This document shows positions 1 through 13,889 of a stretch of DNA of 64,000 bases, piece after piece. Position numbers and translations under genes: made by a program. The notes beneath the pieces are model-generated. The model saw nothing but the letters and a program-made list of their open reading frames with translations. It had not been told where the DNA came from and ran no database searches. How positions within the stretch are numbered: position 1 is the first letter of the stretch; every line of letters begins with the position of its first letter. Origin of the DNA: Echinococcus granulosus (taxonomy: Eukaryota > Platyhelminthes > Cestoda > Cyclophyllidea > Taeniidae); NCBI RefSeq assembly GCF_000524195.1, contig NW_020170398.1, positions 556,102-620,101 of the forward strand, read 5' to 3'.

Positions 1-416
1 ACTATAGATGCACAAAGTAAGGCAGAATTAGATGGGAATGTAATATAATCTGAATAAATCGTTTTTGGTTATCATTAATAAGTTAACGATAATGAGAACT
101 TGGCAAATTAATCTAGTGAAGATGATTCGATGCGCAAATAACTCTGCCAGTGCCTCTTGCTAATACAGATGGTGAAAAGTACTGCATTCAATGCATTCGT
201 TTTTCCCTTAAATTTGGTAAAAGTTGTGAGGAAAAGTAGATTTCACTCTTTGTAATAATGTATTTTGCGTTTATAAACAAATTCAACATTACCAAAAATC
301 AGACAACATAAAACCAACATCCGCATGCAATGGATGAAGTTTTGCGTTAGTAAAAATTAAATGATATTGAGAAGGGGAGAGATAATATGGGAGAAAGCGA
401 TGAAGAAATCCTTCAG

Positions 417-3400
417 GACTGCGACTTAGTGCTATCCCAAAGTCCACTACAAATAGCGGTAATATTGTCTCTCAGATTGAAGCCGAGTGGGGAATCACCA
501 GCGCAGTTCTTCAACGCGAAGATGAATTGACAAGCAAACAATACTACTTCACTGAATGGCAATTTGAAGAAGTTAATCAACAAACTTATCGGTGCAGTGA
601 AATCACCTCTTTTCCACCGGCTAAACCTTCTGGTGAGGTGACATTCCAAGACTTATTTAAATGAGTTTCATGCTAATTTGAAAACCCATGGTATTAACTG
701 TGAGCAAGCCGTTCAAATATTTGTGTTAGACAGATACGGTAAACCAAATGGTAAATGAAAGAAAAATTCCATATTGTCAATTATTTCCCACTTTTGTTAT
801 CATCTTAAATGCAGTCACGAAATCTCAATGCATATAAGAATGGTACAGAACCAAATCCCTTTCCTTAATTATAGTGCCAAACTATTTAGCTAATAAGAAG
901 TGAACAGTGATAAAGTTTTCCTTCGCTATCGTAAAAGTTATTAACAGAGCTTTGGTGCTTAATCCTCTCTTCCGTTTATTTCCAGTGACATCTTATAAAA
1001 TTCGGATAAAGACATCGGATTTGCCGCATGCTAATACCAATGCGAATGTCTACCTTCGTTTGATCGGTGAAATTGTTGAGTCGGCAGACATTCACTTGAA
1101 GGAGTCAGAGACAAATAGGACTTCCTTTGAAAGAGATCAGGTTTGATAAATAAACTTGTTTGTCTTGCTTATATTTTATCATTTCACGCAAAAATCCGTC
1201 TGGTACGCATTCCAATGACTAAACTTTCATTGTCTAGATGTCAAGTAATTGGTAAATTTGTCTGTTCTAGCGTCCAAATTCCCCAAGAGGTCAATGGCAC
1301 TCTTACAAGAAATTAAAATTCATACCTTTGAAGAGATCACGTAAAACAAATACAATTCCTTTTGGCAATCCACATTTAATAAATAGATTTTCTGCTAGAC
1401 AACGTAGTTCCTCTGGTTTTTAGTCATCTCTGAACACGCTGTAAAGTATACAGTTCCAAAAGTTCAGAAGAATTGGGAAATAAGTAGCATGGATATTGCC
1501 AACATGGAGATCACATCACAAGAGACTTGACGTTTCATCAAACCTAATAATAGAGGATAAATTGTTGCCTTCTTTTTAGATAGATCAATTCACAATCAAA
1601 AACTTACCCAATCTTGGCGAACTGACAGGCTGTCGTCTATGGCATGACAACCGAATGCCTGCTGGAGCATGGCATTGCAAGTGGATCTACGTGGTCGAGG
1701 TGCCTCCAGAAGGCAGCCACCTGTCACCTCAAAGCTGGTACTTCCCTTGCAATCGATGGCTGCGAGGTGACGGCCGTTCTCAGGTCGTACCTCTTGATCT
1801 ACTGCCTCTAGATGCTAAGGCGGCGCCTGCTCTAGCTTTTTGTGAACCCGAAACCAGTAATTCACCCCAAGCGGAAGAATTGAAGATAGCTCAGCATCCC
1901 TCTGAAAGGATTGATGAAACAGGTTTGCGAAGTCATTTGTCATCTTCCATATCGGCGATTTTAACCAATGTTGAGATTCGTACCAGTTAATTCACAGTAG
2001 AGAAATGGGAACAGTGTTTCATTTTACACAAAAAAGGTACAGCCTTCTATAAAGGCAGTTTGCAAGTTAGAAAAAGGGTATCACAGATGAATTTGGTGCA
2101 AATCAACTTTTAAGGGCTCGAATAATTTAAAATAAGCAGTTTAAGAATAGTTAATATTTTAACAAAAAACAGGTCATTTTACCGGTTAGAAGTTAGCAAG
2201 ACACTGGAAAAAGTGTCTTTAAAAGTGCTATAATTTTTTCTAAAATACCTGCTCATCTAATGCGCTAGTACAAAGTGAATAAGTGTTCACCGAAGTCAAC
2301 AGGTTCTAGGTAAAGCGAAATCATATTTTAATTTAACGAAACCTCCCCAAATGGTGACGTTTTTGCCTAATTGTTGATTGACTTATCCAATGCACATGAC
2401 ATGGGTTGTCACCATTGACACCTTAAGCTGATTGGAGATTATCGTGTGAAGAACAACATAGCAGCTACATCGTATGAATGGTGAAAGCCATGGAAGGAAA
2501 TTGACCAAAGAAGTGAAGGCGAGGTGGAAGGTGTCTGGTCCACCGCAGACAAAGGTAGTGTTCACGGCGACTTGGCCACTTACAAGGGTCCAAACAGAAA
2601 TTTTGGCTGAGATCTTACTATCTCATACAGTAAACTAAACAAAAAGCTTCTTTTATCAAATCAATGGGAAACGTAGTCCCATTCCTGTCATAGAACAGTT
2701 CAACCCAAAACATAACCCCATGTCGCCTACCTTAGAAGGAAGGCAATGCTGTCTCTGCCTTATTCTTTATTATGTCGTGTCGGTATCTTACCAACTGATT
2801 GATATCACCATTTCTTGAGCCAAACACTGGTCAATAGCATGATCATATGTGAAATAGAATGGATACTTTTGTAAATAAGCTTTAGATAGGTGGGGGGTGG
2901 CTAGAGTTTAGATGCGCCTATTGTTTATTTGAAGTGGAACGTTTGATTCACAGCTGATATTTCCTACTATCTACACAAAATTTACTCTATCTTAACAAAC
3001 AATTTAAAGGTACACCCTACTTTTAAGTAGCGACATATGAACTTGACTTAACGATTCTTGAGGTGTAGTATGAGCTCAAATGTGTAATTACTTCTTTACT
3101 AGATTTTACTACCTTTAAGATTACTTTATCGATGTGGAAACGAGTAATGCAAATGAAGCTGGCACAAGGTACACAGGTTGGCTTCAAATCAAAGGTCGGA
3201 ATGGCATCTCTCCCGTTCTTAAATTGATTGATCCCGATGGTAATCCTGTCCTACAGACCGGATCTACTGATAGATTTAGGTAAGGCGAAGAATGGAATAA
3301 TGCTGCAAATTCTTTGTTTTCTGTGAATGAATCATTTTGGTATGAAGGCACATTCAAAAAGCCCTAATCAATTGTGGTCACTATTTCTACTGATTATTTC

Positions 3401-6400
3401 AGTAGACATTGCCTCTAGCGCTTCATGCCGGCAATTATCCTATATTATATTTCCAGTTATTACTATGAAAGTAACTATGTAATAATAATCCGTTGCTTAG
3501 AAAGGTCGATTACAATGCGATAGTATTTGGTGGGGAAAAAGTGAAAAGAGTCCACTGATTTCGTGGTACTTTCCAACTCTCTCAGCTACTTAAGCATTTT
3601 TTGCGATTATTGGTTATGAGTAAAACAAACTGTCGTTACAACTCAGTAATGAGAAACTTATGTCAAAATTATCTGATTTCTGTTGTCTCCCCTTTCTTAA
3701 GTTTCCATTATGCATTAAAGAAAGCTGGCATGTGATAGCACCAGAGGACCTTGGGTATTCATGGCTAATGCCACTATTAGTCGACAAATAAAGTGCAAAT
3801 TGATTTGACATTATGGCATAATTTTACAGGTCAATACTGTCCTTTTTTTCAGCAACAAAGAAATGTTTCCTATGGTTAATATCCTCACTCTAGATCCTAA
3901 AAATGTTATTATTTATGCTATGCAAGCACCATCAAATAGGGGAATGGAACGGTTATATATCAAATAAAGGATGTCAGCCAAATCTCAGTGGAATTTCATC
4001 ACTGCTATGACTTTTACTTCGATAATGTCACTTTTGATTCACCAACAGGACTAAAACGATATGGTTCTGTAAAAGTGCCTAGCCACACAACTGTAAAAAT
4101 CCTGAAGTTGCCAATTCACTAAATTTCTAAACTTCTTAACCATCTTTTTATAAAAAACAGTTTTGAAACAGTACTTAAGCCCAAGAGAAGCTTGAAATTA
4201 TGCCGCTGATTTCATATTCTTCACTGGAGTAAGCACGCCCTGTTTCAAGATGTAACTGAATTACTAACGCATGATTTGCTGTTCCAATCGGTTTTATTAC
4301 CTCCAGAATGAAGTGTGAGTCTTTGGGGGTCCTACAACAAATCTACGTGGGACTACATGATTCCAATGCCCATTTTGATGAGGACGAAGAGGAGCCGAAA
4401 TACGTTAATCTTCAATTGAGCAGGCGGAATCAATGGAATTGTAGAACCATTCTAGTGACAGATGGTCGCGATGGCGAGACATATCTATTCAATATAAATC
4501 AGTGGATAATAGCCACACCTGAAATTGACCGCCGAATGTGCATCGCTGCCCGACCTGCTGAGTTACGAATCATCAAACAGAAGAAGGTAGAAAATGTAAA
4601 AGGTAATTTCTCAGTTTACTGGATTTTGCTCGGAGAGGAAGTAAGAATACGTGTATAGTTGGTAGCTTGTCTTTGTTAATCAAATCTGTGTTAAAGTATT
4701 TAAATATTACTAAAACTTCTTATTTAGTTGCGTATTTCAACGTGCGTATGGTGAATTTCGAGCGATTCTTTATGCAAGGAAAGCTCAAATCAAATCGGTA
4801 CTTTTCAATTATGTTTTTTGCCTAAAAGAATGCTATATTTCAAAGCCTATAAACTGCTTTTACTTTGCAGCAGTTATACACTCAATCCAGTGTTAGTCGA
4901 ACACGTGAAAAGCCTCTACATGGAAAGGTCTTTCAGTACAACAATCATTTCCTATCAGCTTGTTTGTCTTAATGCCTATAGTAAAGTACCACTTTGAAAT
5001 TAGCAAATGGTTGTGTTCATTGATGGTGCAGAAAAATTGGCCCCTCAGGCATCCGGGATTGTTGATTTCACGCATTGGATAATTGTTCAAGATTTGCAGG
5101 AGCTTTGACTGTAGTGTGCTGGGATTGTCAGTGACAGCCGTGCGTAGGCCCACCTACGATGTGTTGACACTCTGATGGCCTCTTGGTGAGCAAAAAGCTA
5201 TTGAGCATCACAGCTATCATAATCACGAAGTGTAGTTTAAGTCTTTTATAGGTATGAGTAGATATTTTCAGAATTGGGTTTGATGCCTCTGTTAAAAAGG
5301 TACTATTTTTATCACCAAGTGCGTTGAACGCAATCAGACACTACCTGTTCCTAAGGCTGTGGTTACCACAGTTGCCCGCCATCTTGTTGAAGGGCGTTTA
5401 AACCAGGGTGGACTGGCCATTAACATGAGGTTTCACTTGAACGTTCTCATCTGAGCAGTTTGTGCAATCCCTAAAAACGTATAGATCCCTTAATCCTGTT
5501 CCAGATAAAGGAGTGTTCAAATTACTATCGCCTTCAAAGCACATCATTAAGCATCTCTAATTTTCCACTCTTATAGAATTTTTAGATTATAGCACGGCTC
5601 CAACAGTGACGTATAAGATTAGCATCGAAACGGGTGCTGATGTGAACGCTGGAACAACAGCAAATGCCTACATCACCCTTTATGGCAATCAGAAGGGTGC
5701 AACTTCGGGTTCGCAACGACTTCAGAGAATTTCCAATCAGACGTTTGCACGAGGAAAAGTAGATGTATTTTTCATTTCATGCGCTAAATTAGGTATGTCC
5801 TGCTTTTAACATCTCAATTTTACCACTTCCTAGCATTCAAATTTTCCTCTAGAGGATTGTCTGGCTTTGACTAAACCGAAAAATTACTTGATATGATGGA
5901 TGAAACTTTAGGTTTTGTGCTAAGACAATGGCATGACATGTATGACATGGATTTCATGAGTCATCGCTACAAATCCTATCGCAGGGTTCGAAAAAGGGAC
6001 ACAAAAGGCTTTAGATGCATTAATCTAATGAAATTCCCAGAAGTTAAAACAAAATCTCGACTCATTTTATCACTGCAAATAAAGAATGGGAGCACCATTG
6101 ATAAAATTTTTGAAGGATGTCTCTTCCCAGGGCTATGCTAATACTTTACGTTCTTTTGAAATATTTAATCTTTTGGTTGGCAACGGATTTTACTCAGTAT
6201 TTACCAAACCGGTAACTTAATCCTTTAAAATAATGACCAGCCTGTAGCGTCCCGAGACTCCCTGAAGACGAAAGAAGACACAATACTCGTGCAGAATATA
6301 TATATATTCAGCACGGAGAAGGTGTCTGGGCTATTGGCATGGCCCGAAAGGCCGGCCCACCCAGCGAGGTACAAGGGTGCTAATTCAAAGTAAAAAAGTG

Positions 6401-7953
6401 GCGCCGAGGGATAAACCACTACCGTATTGCATAGCCTCCCTCCTCTTTTGAGCGTCGTCCCCGGCGCTCCCACAGGTCAACCTCCCGCGTCAGCCATTAC
6501 AACGTAGTCGGTGCAGTAAAGAAACATCCACGAGCCAGTCACCAAATTAGCGCGCAACTTGACCTCAACGTCACTGATCCCTCTTGGCGGCTTGACTGGA
6601 TCTGGGGTTTCGTCCGGTTTAGGGATTTGATTCAGGACGAGAACTGCGCCGGCCATTATGCGTGGCCATAGGTGTCTGGGCTATTGGCATGGCCCGAAAG
6701 GCCAGCCCACCCAGTGAGGTACAAGGGGGCTAATTCAAAGTCAAATGTGGCGCCTCACTAGAACCGAGGGATAAACCACTATCCTATTACAAGCCTATTC
6801 AAAATTTGCACAGAATTCTGAGATTATCAATTGTGCAGTTTCTCTACCTCGGCGACTCTATTTAAACAAGGCGTATCCGTTTCTTCACTCCGTCGAACTT
6901 TAATTTGTTGCCTTCGAAGCTTACATTAATTGGGAGGTTCGATGCTAACATTCAATTCCTAGAAACAGCCTTTTTTGCACTTTATGCATATACATGTACT
7001 ACAAAAACTTATTCTTTTTTAATTAGACCCCCTCAAAAGGTCGTTTTCAAAATTTTTTGCAGCTTCAGAAATGTTATGCAAAAAAGTTGGAGTTTAGGCT
7101 CTTCCCTACTCATAATTTATTCAGTCATTTGGTATATTGCCCTGAGGGGCTGTAAGCGTAACGAAAATATCTAAAAACCGCCTATTTTTGGTAAAATAAA
7201 ATATGAGAATGACTACCGAATAAAAAGTTATAATCTGACTCAGACCAAACTGAGTGTTACAGAATGCGCTCATTTAAAGCCCAATTTAACCCGCAAGTTT
7301 CGAATCTGAGGTTTACAAAGAGGTGGAAGAAGAAGCTGGCTTCGCTTTATTCAAACAACGAATTTCGCCTCTGTTGCTTGTTCTATGAGGTAGGGAATTT
7401 TTAGCATTCTTTCGCTTGCAGACAGTGCGATTCATTTGAGGACAATAATGTAGCTAAAACCGTAGAGCTCTCTCCTATTTCACAATTACCCTTTGGAGGA
7501 AATACAAGGAATGCATGTGTAGAAATCGACTTCGACATTCTCCGGTATTTGGTCAACTTTTGTAGAAAGAGATTCCCAACAACTCATTGTTGCACATATA
7601 TTTGTCTCACAAATGTTAGAAGGACTTAGAACATTCACGATGTTTAATGTGTCTCCTTTTCTGCGTAGGTGCTGCTCAATGCGTTTCAGTGTAAAATCGT
7701 AAAAAATGATGATGCTGCTTAGAAGAAAACCCCCTTTTGGCACTTGAAATAATTTTTTGTTTTAACGTTTTTAGGTGAGGTGAACCGCATTCAAATTGAG
7801 CATGATAATGCGGGAGGTTCACCGGATTGGTTCATTAAGGGTGTCACGGTAATGGATACAAGTACTGGTGATGTGTGGACATTCCCATGTGATGCCTGGA
7901 TTTCTCTAACACAGGGATCCAAATCCCTAAGGAAAGAGTTAAAATCCTCGTGA
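417..7953 (+). CDS. LOXHD1: LOXHD1-like PLAT-domain protein, 3' part (5' end outside window)
   Basis: Seven exons are supported: 417-632, 986-1140, 1580-1979, 3120-3279, 4307-4602, 5577-5792 and 7775-7953 (TGA at 7951-7953). Phases agree at every junction and give about 540 codons. Three PLAT (lipoxygenase homology) domains are visible. PLAT 1 spans exons 2-3 (motifs YKIRI, LGELTGCRLWHDN, WYFPCNRW). PLAT 2 spans exons 4-5 (YFIDVET, LGVLQQIYVGLHDSN, YLFNINQW). PLAT 3 spans the last two exons (YKISIETGADVNAGTTANAY, VNRIQIEHDNAGGSPDWF, WTFPCDAW). The first exon encodes a non-PLAT linker. Chains of PLAT domains with no catalytic lipoxygenase domain are typical of LOXHD1, which in vertebrates has about 15 and is needed by hair cells; PLAT domains generally bind membranes or proteins. 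The acceptor of the first exon and the donor at 1980 are weak. The family call is strong; strict orthology to LOXHD1 is inferred. Confidence 0.85.
3852..4132 (+). pseudogene. Degenerate PLAT-like half-domain inside a LOXHD1-like intron
   Basis: A good acceptor (pyrimidine tract then AG at 3850-3851) is followed by an open frame reading NKEMFPMVNILTLDP. It hits a stop near 3967. In the next frame, from about 3945, the text continues as VIYQIKDVSQISVEFHHC and FYFDNVTFDSPTG, which has the spacing of the second half of a PLAT domain. Joining them would need a one-base shift at a GGGG run near 3943-3946. The flanking exons 3120-3279 and 4307-4602 splice to each other in phase without it. It is probably a decayed or sequence-error duplicate exon. 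Confidence 0.4.
6239..6795 (-). mobile_element. Non-autonomous LTR retrotransposon copy, internally deleted
   Basis: A left LTR runs 6243-6431 (TGTAGCG to TATTGCA) and is followed by the family polypurine tract (read on the minus strand) at 6432-6454. Internal sequence reaches about 6668, and then a right LTR missing its first ~75 bases runs 6669-6791 (ending TATTACA). The 4-bp target duplication AGCC sits at 6239-6242 and 6792-6795. It lies in the last intron of the LOXHD1-like gene, antisense to it. No protein of its own is encoded; the short open frames across it are LTR sequence. Confidence 0.8.
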
Positions 7954-9902
7954 ATTCGCCACAATTCTTGCTGGTATTCTAACAGTTAACTACAAATGTG
8001 CCTTTTTGTCTCGTAACACTGAATGAAAGGTTATGCATGAGATTGGTTATTATTAAGTTTTCTCCACCTTGTCAAACTTTGAAATAGATTATTCGGTTAA
8101 GTTGTTGAACTTTCTCTGCACGCAATGATTGCATAAATGGAACTCCTTAGAATATTCCATTAGAATATTTTTAATTTGGTCTTAAAAGTGTGGTATTGCG
8201 GTGGTGCTTTGATCAGTTTTACTGACAATGAGGTAGTGCAGCGAAGCAGGCATGTATCGCTTTAAAACTTCATGACATGTAAGCACATTCATCCTTCGTT
8301 TGAATCAGCGTTGCGATGGTGAATCTGGTGTAGGAGCTTCACAAGTCCCTAATGAAAATAACGAATACTACAAGCGGGAATAACGTTATCTGACCGTAGA
8401 CTATCAGAGTGTAATTATTTTTCAAATTGCGTAGCTCTACACACCCAAGACAGATGAGATTTTGAGAGATTTCTTGTTTAAGTCCTCCTGCACACCAAAC
8501 TTGTTTGCGGTCAACTTGAACAGGTGCATATAGTGTACCCATTGCAGTGTGTTTCTTGTGTATCTGAAAAATAAGAGATTATATTAATCCCCCTCAGTAG
8601 ATGCCTTAAAAATGCTTGACTATTTTGAGCAGTTTTTTTTGCAAAATAATAACCTAAAGTGAAGTAGAACGGAGTAATGTAGTCAAGAATGGGATATTGA
8701 GGTCATGTGAGAAAAATTCTTAAATGATGCTTACAGATAAACAAGTATTGGTTGTAATGCTAATTTTTTTTCTGAGGTTGGGCTAGCAGATATTAAAACA
8801 CACTTTAAAGTAGATGTTTCATCGGAAGTTTTTGCCCAAGAGCACATCTGATCGTGTTTCTGTCCTGAGATGCGAAAGGTACGATACGAAATGAAAATTT
8901 AACCCAACTTTTGCTCGCAATGACCTGTGTTTATCTAAACCATTAAAAAATGGCTCGCAAAAGGGAGAATTATAGCAGAGTTTTTGCATCTTACACAGTT
9001 ACTTATGCACAAGTTTTAGAGGATGTAGCACAGATGTCGACTTATTTAGCTTATTTCAATGCGACTTGGCAGCATGACTTTCTTCCCGATTACAACTTTT
9101 ACCCTTAAAAATGTAGTGTCTAATAGGAAACCGAAAAGATTTTTTTGCGTAGACATTCCCTTATACTTCATAAAAGAGTGAAGTGGTTTTTCGTCCATGT
9201 GTCAAACTTTGATGTGACCAAAGAAGGTCGCGTGGTTTTTGGCAGTCATCTATCGAAACGGCACATTTTAGTGTGTATTAGTTGGCATCTGATGGATGCG
9301 ACTAAAGATTGCTTTGTTCGCAAATTGAGTTTAATACACCTCCAAAGCTGAGGTAGAAGATCACTTCCATCAATGGGCGTCAATGAGCACTTAAAGGAGG
9401 TGGAGTGAGCAATGGCAGAACGCACAGTCCAGAAGAAATGTGGTAAAAAGGGGATTCTGCTGATGAGTTACTCAATGCTAATTGCACCACTTTCAGGGAC
9501 CTTATTGTTTCTTGATTATTGTGAATGATAAATTGACCCGGCAATGTTTACACATCTGAGCAACTGGAAACTAACGTATAAATGACAAATTGCAGTAGCG
9601 TTCAATGCCTGAGGTGTTGATGAAGCGATTGGTTTGCGTCTTCGTCGGTTGTAAAGAGAAAGTATTGAAACTGGCAAAGCGAATGTGGTGTACATGCCAA
9701 GGGTTAACAGATAACAATGCGCTTACAAGACTGTGCATTTGTTCTTCACCTCTTTGAAATATACAATATAAAAGCCTTCTTCTGATTGCTTGTTGACTCA
9801 TCTTTGATAACAAAAGGGATTTTATCCCACCATTAAATAAAAGAATAAACATCTTGTCGGCTATTACCAAACGATCCACCTAAATCACGCCTCTAAAGTG
9901 CT
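7954..9902. other. No gene seen downstream of the LOXHD1-like gene
   Basis: AT-rich sequence with only short scattered open frames. No splice-consistent coding, RNA gene or clear repeat boundary was found. Confidence 0.5.
9600..9770 (-). repeat. Old dispersed repeat, copy 1 of three (related to 15470 and 62165)
   Basis: On the minus strand the stretch reading GAAGAACAAATGCACAGTCT near 9735-9755 matches GAAGAACAAATCGACAGTCT near 15590-15610, and the flanks are loosely similar. It is too diverged to set boundaries, and the element type is not recognised. Confidence 0.3.
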
Positions 9903-10041
9903 TGCAGCGCCCCGAGACTTCCAGAAGGCATTAGGACTACTGGCATAGCCTGAAGGCCAGCCCACCCGGTGAGGTACAATGGCCAAGACAAAGTGGCCCT
10001 TTACCAATATCGACCGTTAAACAAACAATCAAAGTATTGTA
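9903..10041 (-). repeat. Degenerate solo LTR of the same family
   Basis: It begins TGCAGCG, continues with CCCGAGACTTCC, and shares the core GGCCAGCCCACCCGGTGAGG and the following AAAGTGGC with the intact LTRs at 13894 and 14784. About 35 bases are deleted near the start, and the end near ATTGTA is diverged. No target duplication is recognised. Confidence 0.6.
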
Positions 10042-13000
10042 GTGCTCACCTCGTCAGTATCTGACTAATATTACACAGCTATATTTATTAATTGATATTT
10101 AATGTGTGGTATTATTTCTAAAAAGTGCTTTATGAATGAATTCTATTTTTGGTGCCATCTAACTAGGCGATTTTCTGGAGATATGCCTCTTAGCTTGATT
10201 GTCCAATACCTTTAAAGTATTAATGTTTCATCAACTCTTTTTAGATTTTCTGAGCATCGTTTAAAGTTAAATGACTTTTTTTTTGCGATCACTTGACAAG
10301 TCTTAGTTTATCACATCCATCTTCCAATTTCTTGAGTTTTTATACAGATGATTTTTACGTTATTACAAGAGTGTATACTTCTAAAAGAAGGATAACGATA
10401 CACTGTAAAAACATAACTAGAGTAGTTACGTATGCTTCTTTCCGCTATAAAAGATTAATCTGTGTTTCATCTAGGCTACTTTTAAGTAGATTTGTTTTCC
10501 GATGTTAATATGCAAAGGCTTTGAAATTTTTTTCACTGTACACTTATATTCCTCTCCCTAATGAAGCCATATCTAGCATAAATCGAATAAAAACTTGAGA
10601 CACTAGGAAATACCGGGAAAACACTTTTCACTTTTTAATCTGTGAGTGCAAATACTCAATTGTTTTTAATAAAATCCAGTATCGGTTTCCCCTTTTTTCA
10701 GAGTAACTGCAACTAAATTCAAAAAACACATTGGTATGATGAAAATTTAGTCAGAAATATAAATTGGAGACAGCGTATTTCAAATCTTTTTTTATAGAGG
10801 AAATGAAAAACCACTGGAAATGCTATCAATTTCAGAAATTCTGACCTATTAAGTAAGTAATCTTTTGTGGATAGTCTTAAATAAATCAAATTTATTTTAA
10901 ATGCTAATGGCAAACCAATGCATAGTTAACAAAAGGCAGAAGTGAATTACCTTTGTAAAAATTTTTTCTTTTTTTAAAACGGCAATAAGTTGTGTATTCT
11001 CATAGTTTGAAAAATCTAGTTGTAACAAATACTGGTAGTCTTGAATTGTTGTAGTCTAAGACAAAGATTCGATGACTGGGGCTGGGAAAGAGAACTAGAG
11101 GTTATCATAGCTTTGCATTAATATACGGGTTTGATTGTCTACATTTTGTCCCCTTCTTCCACTGCTGTTCCAGTATGAATGAAGCAGAAAATTGATGATG
11201 CGATTTCATGTCTCGATTCTCTCCCACTACATGTTGTATCTTGATTGGATTCGTCCTGTGGGACCCCCTTATGGCTTTCAAAGGCAGAAAATGGACCCAG
11301 CATCACTGCAGAAGGCAACTGGTCATCGTCTTCACCTGCCAGTTGCGATCTGATGGCAGACTTTAGAGGGCAAAATTGCGTTTGAATTCTCTGCTAATTT
11401 CTCTAACGGCGAAGAAGGAAGTAAGCAATTGTTACTAAGATACAGATAATGACACAAATAAAGCTAATAGCTGTTGCACATGAAATCTTCAGACCTTCAC
11501 ATTCTCGAAGGACAGGAGTCTTTTAGGAAAACCGTTTTGCGAATGGATGGAACTTATTTCATCAACAAAGTCAGATAGGAGAATGCCATCCTGTATGCTG
11601 TATTGTGTTGACATCATTGAGATTTTGATTAGTACTCGCTGAGGAGCCACAATCATGAGGGCAAAGGCATTGACTCTGATGTCTTCTGACGTTGTTTGAA
11701 CAAAATAGTAGGAGAATTTGGGAATTACACACTTCCTATCATCAATTTTTTTGTATGTAAAGCGTAGTAACTCTTCTTTACCATCATCGATAGGTAACTT
11801 AAAAAATTTTTTGCTGCTGTGTTTTGTAGAAATTCAAAATAAAAGGTCTTTTTAGGCTTAAATTTGTCTTCAAAAGATTTTTAGCTTATAGACGTTCTGT
11901 AGAGCTGTGAATAGTCAAAATATCAAATAATCGCTCATCCGGGGCAAACCCTTTCCCAAAGGGAACGTAAGCGCTTTAAACCACATCAATGGTTTGGTGA
12001 TTACAGGAAATACAATAGTTGCAAGAGGTTGTATTGTTAAAATGCAAATTCTACATTATCCAACAATAGTAGACCTAGAACAAGTTTCAAAGTCAGATGG
12101 AATGTTTCAAACATCCGGTATCCTTGTCCAAATGAGAGAGAAATACCTAATTTTGAAGCTATGCATGGAAGATCTTAAAAAATCTTTTTAGTGGGAAAAA
12201 TACCGCTTTGGACCTGCGAAAATTGTACATTAAAGAAAAATTCTGAATACTCTGTGCAAATAACAAGGGGGAAATCATCTTGTAAAATGTCGAAATTAAA
12301 CTTCCTGTTTCTTTAATAAAGTACCGAGCATTGATCCAAATGAAACGCACTAAACAAGCAAGATAAATTCCACTATAGGTAGGAAAATTTGCGTGAGAAT
12401 ACATAGCCCCTTCAATTTTGTCAAGTGGTTTGGAACTTAAGTACATCCAAGCCTTATTCATTGTTACCCGGACGCTACTTTTCACTTCTGCATTTGGAGA
12501 GGCCGACTTCCTCTGCGTACAACGATTGGCATCGTTAGAATTGTAGAACATGACTTTCCATTAGTTTTTAACATAGCCTTTTAAGTCATCAAAACAAATC
12601 TACTTTGACTTGGTTCATAAAAGTAAATAATTAAAGCGAAAAAAAGCAAAATATTTATGCATTTTAAATGAAATAGTGTCGAGCATACCACAACAACGTG
12701 TGAGCTTGTACACGGTTGAAATTTTGGCACACAGATGCGTTATCCTTTGGCTAAACATAAAGTAGGAAAAAAGGTGAATTGTTTATTTTCATTAAGCAAA
12801 AATGCAGTAGCCTGCGGGATCGCTCAAACCCTTGCCATATATTTGCCTAAAAGAATATATATATATGCATATATACTAGATTGGAAGTCAAGTTCAACGA
12901 AAAGATGATAAGGGGTATATCCTACATTAAACATCTTCACATTAGTCAGATGCAATTCCTGTGAATATGCAAGACTTGTACCACTAATCTCGTGGATGTC

Positions 13001-13889
13001 ACCTCTGTTCCTTGGACGAATGATGACGTTCATTTTTTTGTTTCACTGACATAGATGGTATCTGATATGTGACCCATTAATCGGCCATTTAAATGAACTA
13101 CCGCCCTGTTTAATGCAAATGAAGGACATGTCAAATGGATTCGGCCACGATAAATGTCACACTAGAAAGTAAAATCGTCAATGCTATGATGTAAGACGTT
13201 CGACTCAAAAACTGCAGCTGCGAAATCAGCCAATCTGTTAGAGATACAAGTAGGCCAAAATAATCATTATTAAGTGCTATATAACATGGTAGCAACAAAC
13301 GTTACCGTTTCAAAATCACTAGCTGCTAGTTTTAAAAATATACATCAAGTTGTGTGCAATGCGATAACTTTCATAAAATGGGACCAAAAAGAAATTCCAA
13401 CGCTGTTCTATTTTAGGCAAATGGTTTTACTTTCTTAATTGCTGGTAAGCTTTAAAAAAAAGACGAAAAAGGCTTGACGATGCATCAGTCTATATTCTTT
13501 TCTGTTAGTGCGAAATCATAAATGCCCTTTCATGACAAGGAAGGCAAAAAACTGCACTGCCAGAAACCTTAGTACAAATACTCTTTCATGATAATTACTG
13601 AAACCTAGAACCAAAAGATGTGTTTCTTATTGTCCTGCATATTTTGATAGTAAAAAGGGGGTAATTTATGTGTTTTAGAGACATAACTTACCTGTAAAAA
13701 TGAGTCTACACGTGAAGTAAACACTGAATACCGCCTAACCATTTTATTACACAAAGTAGCAGGATAATATATGCGCATTCAGAATTGCAAAAAGTACATG
13801 TAAATCACCATATTCGCAGGCTCTAATCAAATTGCAGACAATGATATCATTCAAATGAATAACAGCATTGATGTTTGCCGTACTGACTT
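10042..13889. other. AT-rich region, no gene seen
   Basis: Short open frames occur on both strands (for example minus 12159-12551, 130 codons) but show no family motifs and no splice partners. An alternating TA tract lies at about 12858-12876. Nothing else is supported. Confidence 0.45.

Noticed and set aside
6225..6473. 82-codon minus frame, with similar frames at 13851-14042 and 14752-14934
   Set aside because: All three are translations of the LTR of the same repeat family; similarity reflects repeat descent, not a gene family.
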